Source: Pseudodesulfovibrio profundus (GTDB lineage Bacteria; Desulfobacterota; Desulfovibrionia; Desulfovibrionales; Desulfovibrionaceae). Taken from it: a stretch of DNA of 64,000 nt. The translations under genes were made by a program, and so were the position numbers. The notes under the pieces were generated by a model. That model did not search any database. It saw only the letters and a program-made list of their open reading frames with translations, and was not told the DNA's origin. Numbering within the stretch: the first letter of the stretch is position 1; each line of letters opens with the position of its first letter. This document shows positions 52,884 through 61,760 of the stretch, piece after piece. The stretch lies in the NCBI RefSeq assembly GCF_900217235.1, contig NZ_LT907975.1:2517001-2581000 (forward strand). The letters run 5' to 3'.

Positions 52884-54103
52884 TTGCGCCACCTCGTCCA
52901 GTCCGTTATGGGACGGAAAACTCCATCAATGACGGTCGTGTAGAAAACCGTATCAAGCCCTTGTCTGCCCTTGCTGAAATCAACCGGATACCCAATGCCG
53001 AGATCAAAGTTGCTGATGGATTCGATTACTTCCGGGATGCGGGCCGGAGTGGGATTGTCTCCCATTCGGCGGAGCATTTCCACAAGCACAACTCCATTGA
53101 GATATCCTTCAAAACTCACATAACTGAATCGGCGAGGCACATATTGATCATCATCGCCAGACCACCCCTTGTAGTTGTCCATCAGGGATCGATAGAGGCG
53201 GACTCCGGGCAGGCTGGTGTCTTCATAGCACGGCACCACCTGGGAGTTGATCAACTTGCTCGTGTAATCCCTTCCGTTCTTTCGGCCTGCCTCATGCAAC
53301 AGTTCAAGCATTTTGTCACTGTTGGCAAAGGAGAGCCCTGCAACGGGGATGGTCTCCCCGAGATCACGCAGATCACGGATGAGCGCCCCCTGGGAGGCGT
53401 AGGTCCCGATGCAGATGATGGCGTCAGGATCTTTCTCCATGAGCAATCGGGCTTCCCACGAAAAGTCATGAGAGAATGATTCCCCTCGTTTGTAGGCGGC
53501 CTCGCTGACAATGTTCAGGCCGTGGCGCCTCAAGGCACGTCTGACCCCATCCCATCCGGTGCGGCCATAGGCGTCGTTCTGGTAAAAGACGGCGATTCGC
53601 TTTCGTCCGACACTGACCAGATTGTCCACAAGTCCGGCTGTCTCATCGAAATAGGAGGCACGTAGATTATACACGAACTGGCCGAAAGGCGGAGTCCGAT
53701 GCGGTTGTGCGCCGGTTAGCGGGAAGAGCAGAAAAACATCATCATCAACAAACCGCTGGAGCAGGGGAAGAATGTGGTTGGTTGTTGGTGTCCCAACGTA
53801 GCTGAACAGCGCAAAAACATCATCTTTGATGAATTGCAGGGTGTTTTGAAAACAGGGAGCCGGATTGTAGCCGTCGTTGGCAGGAACTACCCGTATGGTT
53901 CGGCCGTGAACTCCGCCATTGGCGTTGACATGATCGAAATAGGCCATGAATCCACGGTAAAACTCGATTCCCATCTCCCCGTTGGCACCGGTAAAGGCAG
54001 CGGACATGCCAAATACCAGCTCCTTGTCCGGCTTCGCGTGTCCGGTGTGGGCTGGTAGAAGAAAGGAGATCGATAAGAGGATGAACAACCATAGTTTTGA
54101 CAC
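52880..54103 (-). CDS. Periplasmic binding protein, branched-chain-amino-acid type (sensor partner)
   Basis: 407-residue exported protein. The signal peptide is LWLFILLSISFLLPAHTGHA; the mature start ELVFGMSAAFTGANGEMGIE and the FYRGFMAYFDHVNANGGVHG words match Peripla_BP_6 (LivJ-like). No permease or ATPase gene is adjacent. Instead its stop overlaps the GGDEF-EAL enzyme start by four bases, so it is likely a ligand-sensing subunit for that enzyme rather than a transport component. The ligand is not visible. Confidence 0.9.
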   Translation of the reverse strand: MSKLWLFILLSISFLLPAHTGHAKPDKELVFGMSAAFTGANGEMGIEFYRGFMAYFDHVNANGGVHGRTIRVVPANDGYNPAPCFQNTLQFIKDDVFALFSYVGTPTTNHILPLLQRFVDDDVFLLFPLTGAQPHRTPPFGQFVYNLRASYFDETAGLVDNLVSVGRKRIAVFYQNDAYGRTGWDGVRRALRRHGLNIVSEAAYKRGESFSHDFSWEARLLMEKDPDAIICIGTYASQGALIRDLRDLGETIPVAGLSFANSDKMLELLHEAGRKNGRDYTSKLINSQVVPCYEDTSLPGVRLYRSLMDNYKGWSGDDDQYVPRRFSYVSFEGYLNGVVLVEMLRRMGDNPTPARIPEVIESISNFDLGIGYPVDFSKGRQGLDTVFYTTVIDGVFRPITDWTRWRK

Positions 54104-54233
54104 AGAAATACAATGCCATTCCTCAAATAAAAAAGCAATTGTTCATACAGAATTTTTGATCAACCGCGTGAAAAAGCAGAGATCAATTTCGGTGAAAGAG
54201 GACGGTGATAAAAGAAGAGGAAGGGCGTGGAGG

Positions 54234-54713
54234 TCAGGATGCGTCGATGAATTCGCAGTCCATGGCCCCATCGTCGGAGATGGTAACGATGGCGAGAGAG
54301 CGGGATTCTCCGAGCGAGCCGGGGTTCAGCAACTGAACGCCCTCAATGACGGACCAGTCCTGGGCATGTGTGTGACCGTAGCAGACCAGATCGTATTCCG
54401 GCCCGAATGCCTGGGCTACCTTGACGGGAACCTGGGATCGCGGACCCCAGCCGTGGGTTGCGGCAATGGTCAACGGGCCAACCTGTGCCGTGAGCATCGG
54501 GTCTAGCTGTTCCACCAGTCGAGGCTCCCAGTCGCAGTTTCCACGCACACATAGGAAGCGGTCATGCTGCATGAAAAAGGACCATGTATCGAAAGTGGTG
54601 ATATCGCCACAGTGAACCAGCACGTCCGCAGGGGCGAGCCACTGGTTGTAGACCCGCTCGAGCCATGGCTCGGGGGAGTGGAGGTGCGTGTCGGAAATAA
54701 CGGCTAACCGCAT
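54234..54713 (-). CDS. YfcE-type metallophosphoesterase
   Basis: 159-residue calcineurin-like phosphoesterase. All metal motifs are present: AVISDTHLH, VLVHCGDIT, CVRGNCDWE, AATHGWG and CYGHTHAQ. Such enzymes hydrolyse phosphodiesters in vitro; the cellular substrate is unknown. It begins 11 bases after the mlaA stop, so it may be the last gene of the mla transcript. Confidence 0.93.
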   Translation of the reverse strand: MRLAVISDTHLHSPEPWLERVYNQWLAPADVLVHCGDITTFDTWSFFMQHDRFLCVRGNCDWEPRLVEQLDPMLTAQVGPLTIAATHGWGPRSQVPVKVAQAFGPEYDLVCYGHTHAQDWSVIEGVQLLNPGSLGESRSLAIVTISDDGAMDCEFIDAS

Positions 54714-54724
54714 GTCGGCAGGAC

Positions 54725-55534
54725 TTATTCCTCGACCTTCTTGGCTCGGAATCGGATGTATGCGTCACGAACTGCGGCGTATTTGTCTACAGCGCCTTCG
54801 GTCATGACTTCGTATTCGTTACCGGTGAGCTGCAAGGAAAGCGAGTTCAGGTTTTTGTATGCGCGAATGGCTCCGAACTCGATGAGTGAGAGTTCGCCAT
54901 AGGTGAGTGGGTCGAGGTAGGAATCACCAAGCCAACCGACACTGTCACGGATGGATGACGGGCCGATGAACGGCCATACAAGGTAGGCGCCATGCCCAAA
55001 ACCCCATTTGCCGAGGGTTTGCCCAAGACCGTCGGCCGTCGGTTTTTCCGGCAGCCAGTTGCGCTTCATGGTCGAGGTAAAGTCGCCGAAACCGAGGAAA
55101 CCCCAGGTCGTGTTGGCGATGAACATGGATGTTTCCATGTAAGCCGCGTCAAACTTGCCCTGCAATACGTTGTTCACGAAGCGAACAGGGTAGAGCATGT
55201 TGGTGAAGAAGTTGCGAACCCAGCGTCTGGGCTGCGCAGGGACCACCCAGGCGTATCCGGTGGCTACGGGCTTGAAAACATTATGGTACATGAAGTCGTT
55301 GAAGTAGAACATGGCGTAGTTGAAACCGTAAAAGGGATCAGCAACCATGTGTTTTTCATCTTCTTCATATTCACCGTCGAAAAGGTCTTCGCCATAGAGG
55401 TCGCCCTCGCCTGTGTCAGTCAGGGCCACAACGGGCGCATCTGCCGGCAGGGTCGTATCTGCGATAGCCGCAGTCGAGATGCCGAAGCACAGGAGAAGAG
55501 CGAGAACGGAGCTGAGTATCAGACGGTGTTTCAT
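54725..55534 (-). CDS. mlaA: MlaA family outer-membrane lipid-asymmetry protein
   Basis: 269-residue VacJ/MlaA protein that removes phospholipid from the outer leaflet and hands it to MlaC. The signature DPFYGFNYAMFYFNDFMYHN and the MlaA core (WGFGHGAYLVWPFIGPSSIR) are complete. The signal peptide ends near STAAIAD without a proper lipobox, so it may be non-lipidated, unlike E. coli MlaA. It follows mlaC by 8 bases and ends 11 bases before the metallophosphoesterase. Confidence 0.9.
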   Translation of the reverse strand: MKHRLILSSVLALLLCFGISTAAIADTTLPADAPVVALTDTGEGDLYGEDLFDGEYEEDEKHMVADPFYGFNYAMFYFNDFMYHNVFKPVATGYAWVVPAQPRRWVRNFFTNMLYPVRFVNNVLQGKFDAAYMETSMFIANTTWGFLGFGDFTSTMKRNWLPEKPTADGLGQTLGKWGFGHGAYLVWPFIGPSSIRDSVGWLGDSYLDPLTYGELSLIEFGAIRAYKNLNSLSLQLTGNEYEVMTEGAVDKYAAVRDAYIRFRAKKVEE

Positions 55535-55542
55535 GGCAATAA

Positions 55543-56181
55543 CTATTCGGGTGCGACGACTGTTTCGGTCGTGTCACCGCTATCCAGTTTAGTGATTCGT
55601 TCGCGTATGAGTCGCAGCAGCTCCTCGGGGGAGCCGTCGTTGAGGACTTGCGCAAATTGGGTGCGGTAGTTGGACACCATGCTCACACCCTCGGCAACAA
55701 CGTCGTAAATCATCCACTGCTGCCCATTGTCCCGCAGTCTGAATTCAATACTGATCGTTTTATCCTTGTCAATGATTTCCGTGAAGACCTTGGCCTTCCG
55801 CCCCTGGATTATTTCCTTGACGTAATTGACTTTCTGCCCGCCGTAAGCCGGGATTCGCTGGAGGTAGGTCCGTTGCAGCAGGTTCACGAACGCCTCGGTC
55901 AGGTCGTCCTGCATCTGCTTGGACATCTTGAGCCACGGCTTGCCGATGGAGTACATGGTGGCAAGGCGGAAATCGACATATTGTTCGGCCGTGGCGCGAA
56001 GAGATTCCAGGGCCTGCTCTTTGTTGGCATCATCCTGCATGGCCGGATCAGACAACTTCTCGATGAGCTTGTCCGCGCCTTCCTTGACCTGATCCATCGG
56101 TGAGATGGCAGGTGCCGCAGTTCCGGCTGTTGCCAACAGGAGTATGAACAGCAGTGCTATGGTGAGTGAACGTATACGCAT
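55543..56181 (-). CDS. mlaC: MlaC periplasmic phospholipid shuttle
   Basis: 212-residue exported protein of the MlaC/Ttg2D family. Signal peptide about 1-23 (TIALLFILLLATAGTAAPAI); the body has SPMDQVKEGADKLIEKLSDP and a lipid-binding core with AYGGQKVNYVKEIIQGRKAK and FRLRDNGQQWMIYDVVAEGV. It carries phospholipid between MlaA and the MlaFED complex. The ATG at 56181 is preferred to a TTG three codons earlier. It begins 18 bases after mlaD. Confidence 0.9.
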   Translation of the reverse strand: MRIRSLTIALLFILLLATAGTAAPAISPMDQVKEGADKLIEKLSDPAMQDDANKEQALESLRATAEQYVDFRLATMYSIGKPWLKMSKQMQDDLTEAFVNLLQRTYLQRIPAYGGQKVNYVKEIIQGRKAKVFTEIIDKDKTISIEFRLRDNGQQWMIYDVVAEGVSMVSNYRTQFAQVLNDGSPEELLRLIRERITKLDSGDTTETVVAPE

Positions 56182-56199
56182 ATTTTTCAATCCTGATTC

Positions 56200-56652
56200 C
56201 TATTTGGTCACATCTCCGAAAGCGAACTTGCTGATAAGGTCTTCCATATCGAGCGCCGGATTGGTGTCGAACAGCGTGTCGCCATGTCCAATCGGTTCGC
56301 CCAGTCCGCCCGGAGTTATTTTGAGATACTTGTCGCCGATGAGTCCGTTTGTTTTGACGGACACAATGGCGTCATCCGTCAGTTCGACGCTCTTGTCAAT
56401 GAGCATGTGCACATTGGCGACGCCGTTTTCCTGATCCAGACCTATTGTCTCGACAGTGCCGATCTTGACGCCGTACATCTGGACGGGAGCATGGACTTTC
56501 AAGCCTGAAATATCAGTGAAATTTGCTTCTACTGTATAGTAATTGTCGCCGAAAATGCGCACATTACCGAGCTTGAAGCTCATGTACGAGACGGCGAGAA
56601 GGCCTACCAGGACGAAGACGCCCACTGCGGTTTCCTTTTTCAATTTCAACAT
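56200..56652 (-). CDS. mlaD: MlaD (MCE domain) membrane subunit
   Basis: 150-residue protein with one membrane segment (about 9-27) and one MCE domain (about 37-120): VEANFTDISGLKVHAPVQMY and GVKIGTVETIGLD, then LIGDKYLKITPGG. It forms the hexameric ring of the MlaFED transporter. The short tail after the MCE domain is as in E. coli. It overlaps mlaF by 7 bases. Confidence 0.92.
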   Translation of the reverse strand: MLKLKKETAVGVFVLVGLLAVSYMSFKLGNVRIFGDNYYTVEANFTDISGLKVHAPVQMYGVKIGTVETIGLDQENGVANVHMLIDKSVELTDDAIVSVKTNGLIGDKYLKITPGGLGEPIGHGDTLFDTNPALDMEDLISKFAFGDVTK

Positions 56653-57497
56653 GTTCTATCCTTTGGAGCTGAATCTTTTTCACCCATGATGCTGTCACAG
56701 TTGCGTTTGAGCACATCCTGGCTCAATGGTGGCAGCGTCAGTCTGGGGGCACTGCGTTCGGGTGCGGCCCGATCGAGAAAACTGCGTAGGTACGGATCTT
56801 CCGTTTTCTTCAGGGTTTCGATGTCGCCCTGGAAGAGCGCGCGTTGTTCGCCAAGGACGACCACATGATCCGCAAGGTTGCGCATGCTCGGGAGGTCATG
56901 GGTGACAACGATCATGGTCATGTCGAAGTTGCACATCATATCCAGAAGGAGGTGGTCCAACTCGGCAGACATGACCGGATCAAGGCCGGAGGTCGGTTCA
57001 TCACAAAAGAGAACCTGGGGGTCCATGACCAGCGCACGAGCCAGTCCGGCCCGTTTGCGCATGCCGCCGGAAAGTTCATTGGGGAAGAGTTCCATGGCGT
57101 GGCCCAGGCCGACCATGGTCAGGCGGTCTTCGACAATGCGCATGATCTGCTTTTCACTGAGGCGGGTGTGTTCCCGCAGGGGCAGGGCCATGTTGTCCTT
57201 GACCCGGAGTGAACCGAGCAGTGCGCCATCCTGAAAGAGGACGCCGGTGCGCTGGCGGATGCAATGACGCTCGTTGCGCGTGAGATCGCTGATGTCATGC
57301 CCGCCAATGAAAATTTTTCCTCCGAGCGGTGGCTGGAGATTGAGGATGTGGCGCAGCAATGTGGATTTGCCCGAGCCTGAACCGCCGACAATCATACTCA
57401 GCTTGTTGCCGGGGAATTCGAGATCGAGGTCCTTGGCGATGACCTTTTCGCCGTACCCTATGGCGAGCTTTTCTGTGCGTATGCTTGGAGCGCTCAT
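56646..57497 (-). CDS. mlaF: MlaF ABC ATPase
   Basis: 283-residue ABC ATPase powering phospholipid transport. Walker A GGSGSGKSTLLRHIL, signature LSGGMRKRAGLARAL, Walker B VLFCDEPTSGLDPV and the H-loop VTHDLPS are all intact. A hydrophilic C-terminal tail of about 40 residues goes past the usual end. It lies 6 bases after mlaE and overlaps mlaD. Confidence 0.94.
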   Translation of the reverse strand: MSAPSIRTEKLAIGYGEKVIAKDLDLEFPGNKLSMIVGGSGSGKSTLLRHILNLQPPLGGKIFIGGHDISDLTRNERHCIRQRTGVLFQDGALLGSLRVKDNMALPLREHTRLSEKQIMRIVEDRLTMVGLGHAMELFPNELSGGMRKRAGLARALVMDPQVLFCDEPTSGLDPVMSAELDHLLLDMMCNFDMTMIVVTHDLPSMRNLADHVVVLGEQRALFQGDIETLKKTEDPYLRSFLDRAAPERSAPRLTLPPLSQDVLKRNCDSIMGEKDSAPKDRTC

Positions 57498-57503
57498 ATC
57501 AAC

Positions 57504-58310
57504 CTACCACAGGAGCGACGTCAACACGTAGTCCGCCGCAAGAATGATGACACAGGATTTGACCACCGCGTTGGTGGTGGACTGGCTCACGCCTTCAGGA
57601 CCGGCATGGCCGGATCGGGTGTGGGTCCAGTAGCCCTCAAAACAGCATATGGTACAGACCAGTACGCCGAAAACAATCGACTTGATGAAGCCGCCTTCGA
57701 TGTCGGCCCAGTTGAGCGATGTTTGCAGGCTGGACCAGTAGACACCTTCGTTGGCTTCGAGGAGTTTGACGCCGGTAAGCCAGCCGCCCCACATGGCGAT
57801 GAGGTTGAAGAAGGCGGTGAGGATGGGAAAGCTGATGAGGCAGGCAACCAACTTGGGCGCAACCAGATAGCGCATGGGGTTGATGTCCATGATGGTCAGC
57901 GCGTCGATCTGTTCGGAAATGCGCATGACACCGATTTCAGCGGTCATGGCTGATCCGGCCCGGCCCGTGAGCATGATGGCGGTCAGCACTGGGGCCAGCT
58001 CTCGGACCATGGCCAGCGCGACACTGGTGCCGAGGAAGCCGTCTGCTCCAAACGTGGAGAGCGCATAATACAACTGCATGCCCATGACCATGCCCGTGAA
58101 CAGGCCGATGAGGGCGATGACGGTCACCGACTGGACACCAATGAAGTATATCTGGCGAACGGACTTCGCAAACTGCCCCATGCCGGCGAAAATCAGCACG
58201 ACCGCTTCCAGCAGGAAGAGGGTCATTCCACCGATTTCGTCCACCACTTTCCAGAACATGCTGGCGGGCAGTGCAAGGCTGAGAGAGCTTTTTTGTGCTT
58301 TTTCCGTCAC
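57504..58310 (-). CDS. mlaE: MlaE ABC permease
   Basis: 268-residue permease with about five or six membrane segments; the family core VRQIYFIGVQSVTVIALIGL, then LVRELAP-type MVRELAPVLTAIMLTGRAGS and MTAEIGVMRISEQIDAL is complete. Start: a GTG at 58310 with ACAGG six bases upstream is preferred over a TTG 13 codons earlier (58349). It is the first gene of an mlaE-F-D-C-A-phosphoesterase unit with gaps of 6 to 18 bases or overlaps. Confidence 0.92.
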   Translation of the reverse strand: MTEKAQKSSLSLALPASMFWKVVDEIGGMTLFLLEAVVLIFAGMGQFAKSVRQIYFIGVQSVTVIALIGLFTGMVMGMQLYYALSTFGADGFLGTSVALAMVRELAPVLTAIMLTGRAGSAMTAEIGVMRISEQIDALTIMDINPMRYLVAPKLVACLISFPILTAFFNLIAMWGGWLTGVKLLEANEGVYWSSLQTSLNWADIEGGFIKSIVFGVLVCTICCFEGYWTHTRSGHAGPEGVSQSTTNAVVKSCVIILAADYVLTSLLW

Positions 58311-58519
58311 GGTTAACCTGTGTTGTGGTTTAAATAGATGCGCTATCAACTATTATCATCAATTGAATAATACAGTTGTTTGAACGGGTTGAGAAAAGTA
58401 ACCCATAATTTGCAGCTGGCAACGACTACGATGTACCCAAAAAAGAATGAAACGACAAGTGTTGTGCTGGGTAATCTATCGTTTTACTGTTTTTTTTCGG
58501 GGCTTTTCTATTAGGTCCG

Positions 58520-59128
58520 CTACTTCTTCTTGCCGTTTTTTCGGGTCCACCATGCCGGGTCGGGTCCGAGAAACCACCAATCCTTATGATCAGTCTTTAC
58601 AATCGTTTCAGCAATTTCCTGTCCCCATTCGGTGCGGACGCGCTGCACGGCAATCTTCAACCATTCCCCGGCATACTTGTTCCCCATGTCCAATTCTTCT
58701 TTGAGAATGAGGATAAAATCAAGTTGATCAGCGTCCTGAGCCAGTTTGGCTTCAAGGGTGGCGGTTTCTTCCAGCTCTTCCCAGTAGCTGAGGATTTCCT
58801 CTTCCATTCCTGTGCCGCCCGTGGCGTGTTTCAATGCCATGGTCCGATCGGAATTGTTGTAGATGCGATTGACGTAGTTGAAATCGCCGGTCCGCGCTTC
58901 GTGCAGATCATGGAAAAGGCACATGTATGTCGTGCGGGCCACATCCGCTCCGGCCATCAGGGCCAGCACATGGCCGATGACCGCGGTGCGGAACGAGTGC
59001 TCGGCAACGTTCTCGCTGCCGGACCCGAGAAATTGATACCCCGTGCGGGGCGTCTTGCGAAGCATGCCGCACTCATTCAGAAAATCTACGATTCTGGTCG
59101 TTCTATCCCGACCTTTCATGTCCGCCAT
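58520..59128 (-). CDS. HD-domain phosphohydrolase, YfbR-like
   Basis: 202-residue HD hydrolase. The metal ligands are seen in NVAEHSFRTAVIGHVLALMA and CLFHDLHEARTGD, with the distal Asp in AQDADQLDFILILKEELDMG. YfbR members are 5'-deoxynucleotidases that clean nucleotide monophosphates; the substrate here is inferred. The ATG at 59128 follows GGAGAAG; the upstream open frame is not credible. It follows the tautomerase gene by 89 bases. Confidence 0.88.
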   Translation of the reverse strand: MADMKGRDRTTRIVDFLNECGMLRKTPRTGYQFLGSGSENVAEHSFRTAVIGHVLALMAGADVARTTYMCLFHDLHEARTGDFNYVNRIYNNSDRTMALKHATGGTGMEEEILSYWEELEETATLEAKLAQDADQLDFILILKEELDMGNKYAGEWLKIAVQRVRTEWGQEIAETIVKTDHKDWWFLGPDPAWWTRKNGKKK

Positions 59129-59217
59129 TATCTTCTCCGGTCCATTCGTCTTCTGCCGAAACGATGTGATTTCGATGTTATTACAGGGCAACCGGTCAGT
59201 TGTCGGTTGCCCTGCTG

Positions 59218-59415
59218 TTATTTGTCGGGAAAGCGTTCGGAACACAGCTCTCCGGCTGCCCCCCAGTTTTCCTTGGGAACTTCGTCGATGATGACGGTGA
59301 CGGCTTCCGGGGGACAATCGAGAATGCGTACGGCCTCCCGGGTCATTGTCTCCACCAGGTCCCGCTTCTTTTCTTTGGGCAAACCGGCCCAGGTCTCAAC
59401 ACGAAGTATTGGCAT
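59218..59415 (-). CDS. 4-oxalocrotonate tautomerase-like small enzyme
   Basis: 65-residue protein beginning MPILRVETWAGLPKEKKRDL, so processing of Met exposes the catalytic Pro-1 of the tautomerase superfamily; the AVTVIIDEVPKENWGAAG segment is the usual second strand. The subunit probably forms a hexamer. The substrate is unknown. It lies 8 bases after argJ. Confidence 0.88.
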   Translation of the reverse strand: MPILRVETWAGLPKEKKRDLVETMTREAVRILDCPPEAVTVIIDEVPKENWGAAGELCSERFPDK

Positions 59416-59423
59416 GAAGCCTC

Positions 59424-60605
59424 CTAGCTGCGGTAGTCCGCATTGATGGCAACGTATTCCTTGGTCAGGTCCGAGGCAAGGAGCATGCTGCTGCCGGAAC
59501 CTTCGCCAATATCAAGGTGGATGACGATATCCCGTTCGGCCATGATCGGGGCAAGCAGGTCGTCCATGTCGCCGGGTTCGGGGGTGCCGTTGCGGAACAC
59601 GAGAATGCCGCCGATTTTGAGGACAAGGTCTTCGGCATTGAAATTCGCCCCGGAATAACCGGCAGCGCAAACGATGCGCCCCCAGTTGGGATCGGAGCCG
59701 AACAGCGCGGTCTTGACCAGCGGGGAGTTGCCCACGGCACGGGCCACCAGTTCGGCGTCGTGGTCGGTCTTGGCACCGGACACCTGGATGAACGCGACTT
59801 TGGTGCCTCCCTCGGCATCCATGACGATCTTGTAGGCCAAATCCTCCAGAATCGTCAGCAGGTGCTTGCGCAGGAGGATGTACTCTTCCTCGGTCTCAAT
59901 GGCTACACCGGAGGCACCGTTGGCAAGGGCCATGACGCAATCGTTGGTGGAGGTGTCGCCGTCCACGGTGACGCGGTTGATGGTCAGGTTCACGCAATCG
60001 GTCAGCATGGTCTGCCACGCTTCGGTGGAGATATCCGCATCGCAGACGATGAACGAGAGCATGGTCGCCATGTTGGGCGAAATCATGCCTGCTCCCTTGC
60101 AGATGCCGAGAAGGCGGACTTCATTTCCGTCAATCTCAAAGGAGGTCTCGGCAATCTTGTGCACCGTGTCAGTGGTCATGATCGCCTTGGCGGTTTCTTC
60201 CGGGCCGACTTCGCCCAGAGAAGATGCCAGGGCGGGCATGGCCGCTTCCCATTTGGCCAGGTCGAACTGGGCACCGATGACGCCGGTGGAAGCCGGGAGC
60301 AATTCATCGGCAGGAACGCCAAGTGCCTTGGCTGCCAGATTGAGGGTTTCCCGACAATTAGCTCGGCCTTGGTCGCCGGTGCATGCGTTGGCCTGCCCGG
60401 AGTTCATCAGAAAGCCGGACATCTTGCGGCCGTCCGCCAGCATCTCCTGGCACTGAAGAACCGGTGCGGCCTTAAATTTGTTGGTGGTGAATACGCCGGC
60501 GGCAATGGCCGGGGTGTCGCTGACAATGGCCCCGAGATCGAGTTTGCCTTCATATTTGAAAGACGCCTTGGTTGCGGCGAAACGGTATCCTTTAGGTATA
60601 TGCAT
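59424..60605 (-). CDS. argJ: Glutamate N-acetyltransferase / amino-acid acetyltransferase
   Basis: 393-residue bifunctional enzyme of arginine synthesis that recycles acetyl from N-acetylornithine to glutamate. The autocleavage site and nucleophilic threonine lie in KGAGMISPNMATMLSFIVCD; GRIVCAAGYSGANFN and STGVIGAQFDLAKWEAA are further family words. Length is normal. It is the first gene of a minus-strand run with the tautomerase and HD hydrolase; no other arg gene is near. Confidence 0.95.
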   Translation of the reverse strand: MHIPKGYRFAATKASFKYEGKLDLGAIVSDTPAIAAGVFTTNKFKAAPVLQCQEMLADGRKMSGFLMNSGQANACTGDQGRANCRETLNLAAKALGVPADELLPASTGVIGAQFDLAKWEAAMPALASSLGEVGPEETAKAIMTTDTVHKIAETSFEIDGNEVRLLGICKGAGMISPNMATMLSFIVCDADISTEAWQTMLTDCVNLTINRVTVDGDTSTNDCVMALANGASGVAIETEEEYILLRKHLLTILEDLAYKIVMDAEGGTKVAFIQVSGAKTDHDAELVARAVGNSPLVKTALFGSDPNWGRIVCAAGYSGANFNAEDLVLKIGGILVFRNGTPEPGDMDDLLAPIMAERDIVIHLDIGEGSGSSMLLASDLTKEYVAINADYRS

Positions 60606-60780
60606 GCAATAAGCTCCGTAACTGGTTGCTGTTTCTCAGGCCTTTTGCTGTACCTCAGAGTTGCGCCGGTGAAAAGGGGGAAGAATGGGGATCATATGAT
60701 TGCCTGTTTCGATCCCCCTTGCGTTTCCGGCATGGTCGGGGCATATTCCTATGCGAACCTTTTGTTGCAAGGAGTGGATT

Positions 60781-61257
60781 ATGACTGGACGTTTGGCGAA
60801 CCTGTTTTTCGGGATAATGGCCGTGCTGCTGTTCTCCGTGCCTGCGGATGCCGGGCGCAAGGTGGATGTATCCAGCGGGCAGAAAGTGTACGTCCCCGTG
60901 TATTCCCATATCTATCAGGGACCAAAGAATCGTCCATACTATCTGTCCGCCATGCTCTCCATTCGGAATGTGGACGCCGTGAACACCATTGTGGTTTCGT
61001 CGGTCAAATACCTTGATGACGACGGCAAGATCATCAAGAGTTTTTTTGATCAGCCCATTTCCATACCGCCCATGGCGACCAAAGAGGTTTTCATCCCCGA
61101 ACGCGACACATCGGGCGGGTCCGGTGCCAACTTCATTGTTATATGGGAAGCGGACAAGCAGGTTTCAGTGCCCATTATTCAGGCTGTCATGATCGGTACC
61201 GCCTCCACACAGGGGATATCCTTTGTGTGCGATGGGGTGGCCATCGAAGAGAACTAA
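60781..61257 (+). CDS. DUF3124 exported protein
   Basis: 158-residue exported protein with a signal peptide (LFFGIMAVLLFSVPADAG) and a beta-sandwich-like body: VYVPVYSHIYQGPKNRPYYL, then LSIRNVDAVNTIVVSSVKYL and ANFIVIWEAD, matching DUF3124. No function is known. The ATG is set by AAGGAG. The gene is followed by its own terminator, and the IS element has inserted just after it. Confidence 0.85.
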   Translation: MTGRLANLFFGIMAVLLFSVPADAGRKVDVSSGQKVYVPVYSHIYQGPKNRPYYLSAMLSIRNVDAVNTIVVSSVKYLDDDGKIIKSFFDQPISIPPMATKEVFIPERDTSGGSGANFIVIWEADKQVSVPIIQAVMIGTASTQGISFVCDGVAIEEN

Positions 61258-61281
61258 TATATTTTGAACGAACTCAAGGAA

Positions 61282-61314
61282 AAGGGCCGCTCCAGATGGA
61301 GTGGCCCTTTTTGT
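61282..61314 (+). terminator. Intrinsic terminator of the DUF3124 gene
   Basis: AAGGGCCGCTCC and GGAGTGGCCCTT form a 12-base stem (one G-T pair) with loop AGAT, followed by TTTTGTTT. The left end of the IS element begins only about 7 bases further on. Confidence 0.88.
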
Positions 61315-61320
61315 TTGGAG

Positions 61321-61345
61321 TGTCCCGTCCTGAAATAGGTTGACA
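61321..61345 (+). repeat. IS left inverted repeat
   Basis: Begins TGTCCC and shares the core GTCCTGAAATAGGTTGAC with the right end; 22 of 25 positions match. Confidence 0.9.
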
Positions 61346-61361
61346 CCCAGAGGACCTATTT

Positions 61362-61760
61362 ATGGAAGACAAATCCAAACAGCGAGTTAGACGCACCCAA
61401 CGCGATTACACGATGGCCTTTAAATTGTCGGTTGTGGCACAGGTGGAAAAGGGCGAGATGACGTACAAGCAGGCTCAGGCTCTTTATGGTATTCAAGGGC
61501 GAAGCACTGTGCTGAAGTGGCTCAGGAAGCACGGCACCCTTGATTGGAGCAAGTCCATGGTACATTCCCGAAAAGACCCAAAAGCCAGAGAAACACCGGT
61601 CCAGAAGATCAAACGGCTGGAGAAAGAGCTTGAGGAAGAAAAGATCAAGACCGCGCTTCTCAATAAAATGATTGAGATTTCCGACCGCGAGTTTGGGACT
61701 TCTATAAGAAAAAAGCTTACCCCCGAGCTGCACGAAGTCTTCAGAGAGAAAGACAAATAA
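61362..61760 (+). CDS. IS3-family transposase OrfA
   Basis: 132-residue DNA-binding part of the transposase. A helix-turn-helix (about 18-65; MAFKLSVVAQVEKGEMTYKQ, then AQALYGIQGRSTVLKWLRKH) is followed by a leucine-zipper-like coiled coil (about 85-115; KIKRLEKELEEEKIKTALLN). The stop at 61758-61760 is bypassed in part of the translation by -1 frameshifting at the A6G site 45 bases earlier. OrfA alone usually regulates transposition. Confidence 0.94.
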   Translation: MEDKSKQRVRRTQRDYTMAFKLSVVAQVEKGEMTYKQAQALYGIQGRSTVLKWLRKHGTLDWSKSMVHSRKDPKARETPVQKIKRLEKELEEEKIKTALLNKMIEISDREFGTSIRKKLTPELHEVFREKDK

